Source: Clostridia bacterium (GTDB taxonomy: Bacteria; Bacillota; Clostridia; TANB77; CAG-508). From it: a DNA stretch of 14,954 bases. Positions 14,859 to 14,954 of this stretch are shown here, one piece after another; the stretch's first letter is position 1, and each line of letters opens with the position of its first letter. The notes below the pieces were generated by a model that was given only the letters and a program-made list of their open reading frames with translations, was not told where the DNA came from and did not search any database. The stretch is taken from positions 1 through 14,954 of the forward strand of contig CAAEQN010000078.1 of assembly GCA_900758165.1 (NCBI GenBank), given 5' to 3'. The position numbers and the translations under genes are program-made.

Positions 14859-14954
14859 TTAGTAAATATCCACCGGCTTAGCCGGTGGCTTTTCTTTTAA
14901 CGCCTTAAAGGCTATGTTACTAGCTTCGTCTAAAGACGCATCGCGGTCTGACAC
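14859..14954 (-). CDS. Open reading frame entering from the right edge (possible TnpB C-terminus)
   Basis: 31 codons are open from the window edge to a TAA at 14861-14859, reading SDRDASLDEASNIAFKALKE and ending KPPAKPVDIY. The frame runs through three hairpin-forming segments. In IS200/IS605-type elements the end of tnpB commonly overlaps the structured right end (omega RNA), which would fit. The fragment has no zinc-finger or RuvC motif, so this is an inference from layout and partial memory of such ends. Confidence 0.35.
   Translation of the reverse strand: MSDRDASLDEASNIAFKALKEKPPAKPVDIY
14870..14938. mobile_element. Cluster of hairpins resembling an IS200/IS605-type end
   Basis: Three perfect hairpins occur within 70 bases: CCACCGGC-TTA-GCCGGTGG (14870-14888), GCCTT-A-AAGGC (14902-14912) and CGTCT-AA-AGACG (14927-14938). 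The first is followed on the plus strand by CTTTTCTTTT and could also terminate transcription. On the minus strand the hairpin is followed by ATATTTAC, as I recall for IS605-family right ends in Clostridia. The G+C content rises sharply compared with the AT-rich DNA to the left, suggesting an element boundary near 14860. Confidence 0.4.

Overview
The window is low-G+C, clearly Firmicutes-type DNA. Genes start behind purine-rich GGAGG or AGGAG ribosome-binding sites, promoters have SigA-type boxes with 17-bp spacers, and the protein families look like those of gut Clostridia (Ruminococcus, Eubacterium or Lachnospiraceae relatives). The exact organism cannot be fixed from the sequence. The content is accessory DNA: a restriction and defence-type island with several genes that are broken or decaying. 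I saw no rRNA, tRNA, CRISPR array or complete transposase gene.

Layout. (1) Positions 1-2125, minus strand: a perfect-consensus promoter drives a truncated phospholipase-D-like/helicase leader gene and then hsdM, the methylase of a type I restriction-modification system that runs off the left edge. (2) 2304-5834, plus strand: a tight two-gene operon with its own promoter and terminator. It encodes a zinc-ribbon protein ending in a DnaQ-fold exonuclease domain that has lost its catalytic acids, then a complete UvrD/Rep-type helicase. This is the best candidate for an undescribed system. (3) 5898-7396, minus strand: a 60-aa hypothetical gene and a leucine-rich-repeat gene built on a 60-bp DNA repeat, apparently frameshifted in a T5 run near its end. 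(4) 7340-7836: gene-free AT-rich DNA with one 14-bp palindrome. (5) 7837-13029, minus strand: an operon encoding a 903-aa SF1 helicase with a C-terminal DUF2726 nuclease-like domain, then an Mrr-like endonuclease domain and an nSTAND-type NTPase. The last two lie in the same frame and are separated only by one TAA, so they look like one REase-nSTAND gene cut by a nonsense change. (6) 13097-13738, plus strand: a single hypothetical gene with its own promoter, which contains a 17-bp tandem duplication, and a strong hairpin after it. (7) 13836-14785, minus strand: a Sel1/TPR-repeat gene followed by a decayed DUF4116-like fragment. (8) 14859-14954: closely spaced hairpins with an overlapping open frame, resembling the end of an IS200/IS605-type (TnpB) element that continues to the right.

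How the genes may work together (inference). Several units pair a nucleic-acid motor or sensor ATPase with a nuclease or former nuclease: type I RM, pseudo-exonuclease plus UvrD, and helicase-DUF2726 plus Mrr-nSTAND. This is the usual make-up of anti-phage islands. The truncated helicase, the homopolymer frameshift, the in-frame stop and the DUF4116 relic suggest turnover of such genes, although single-base sequencing errors could explain two of them.
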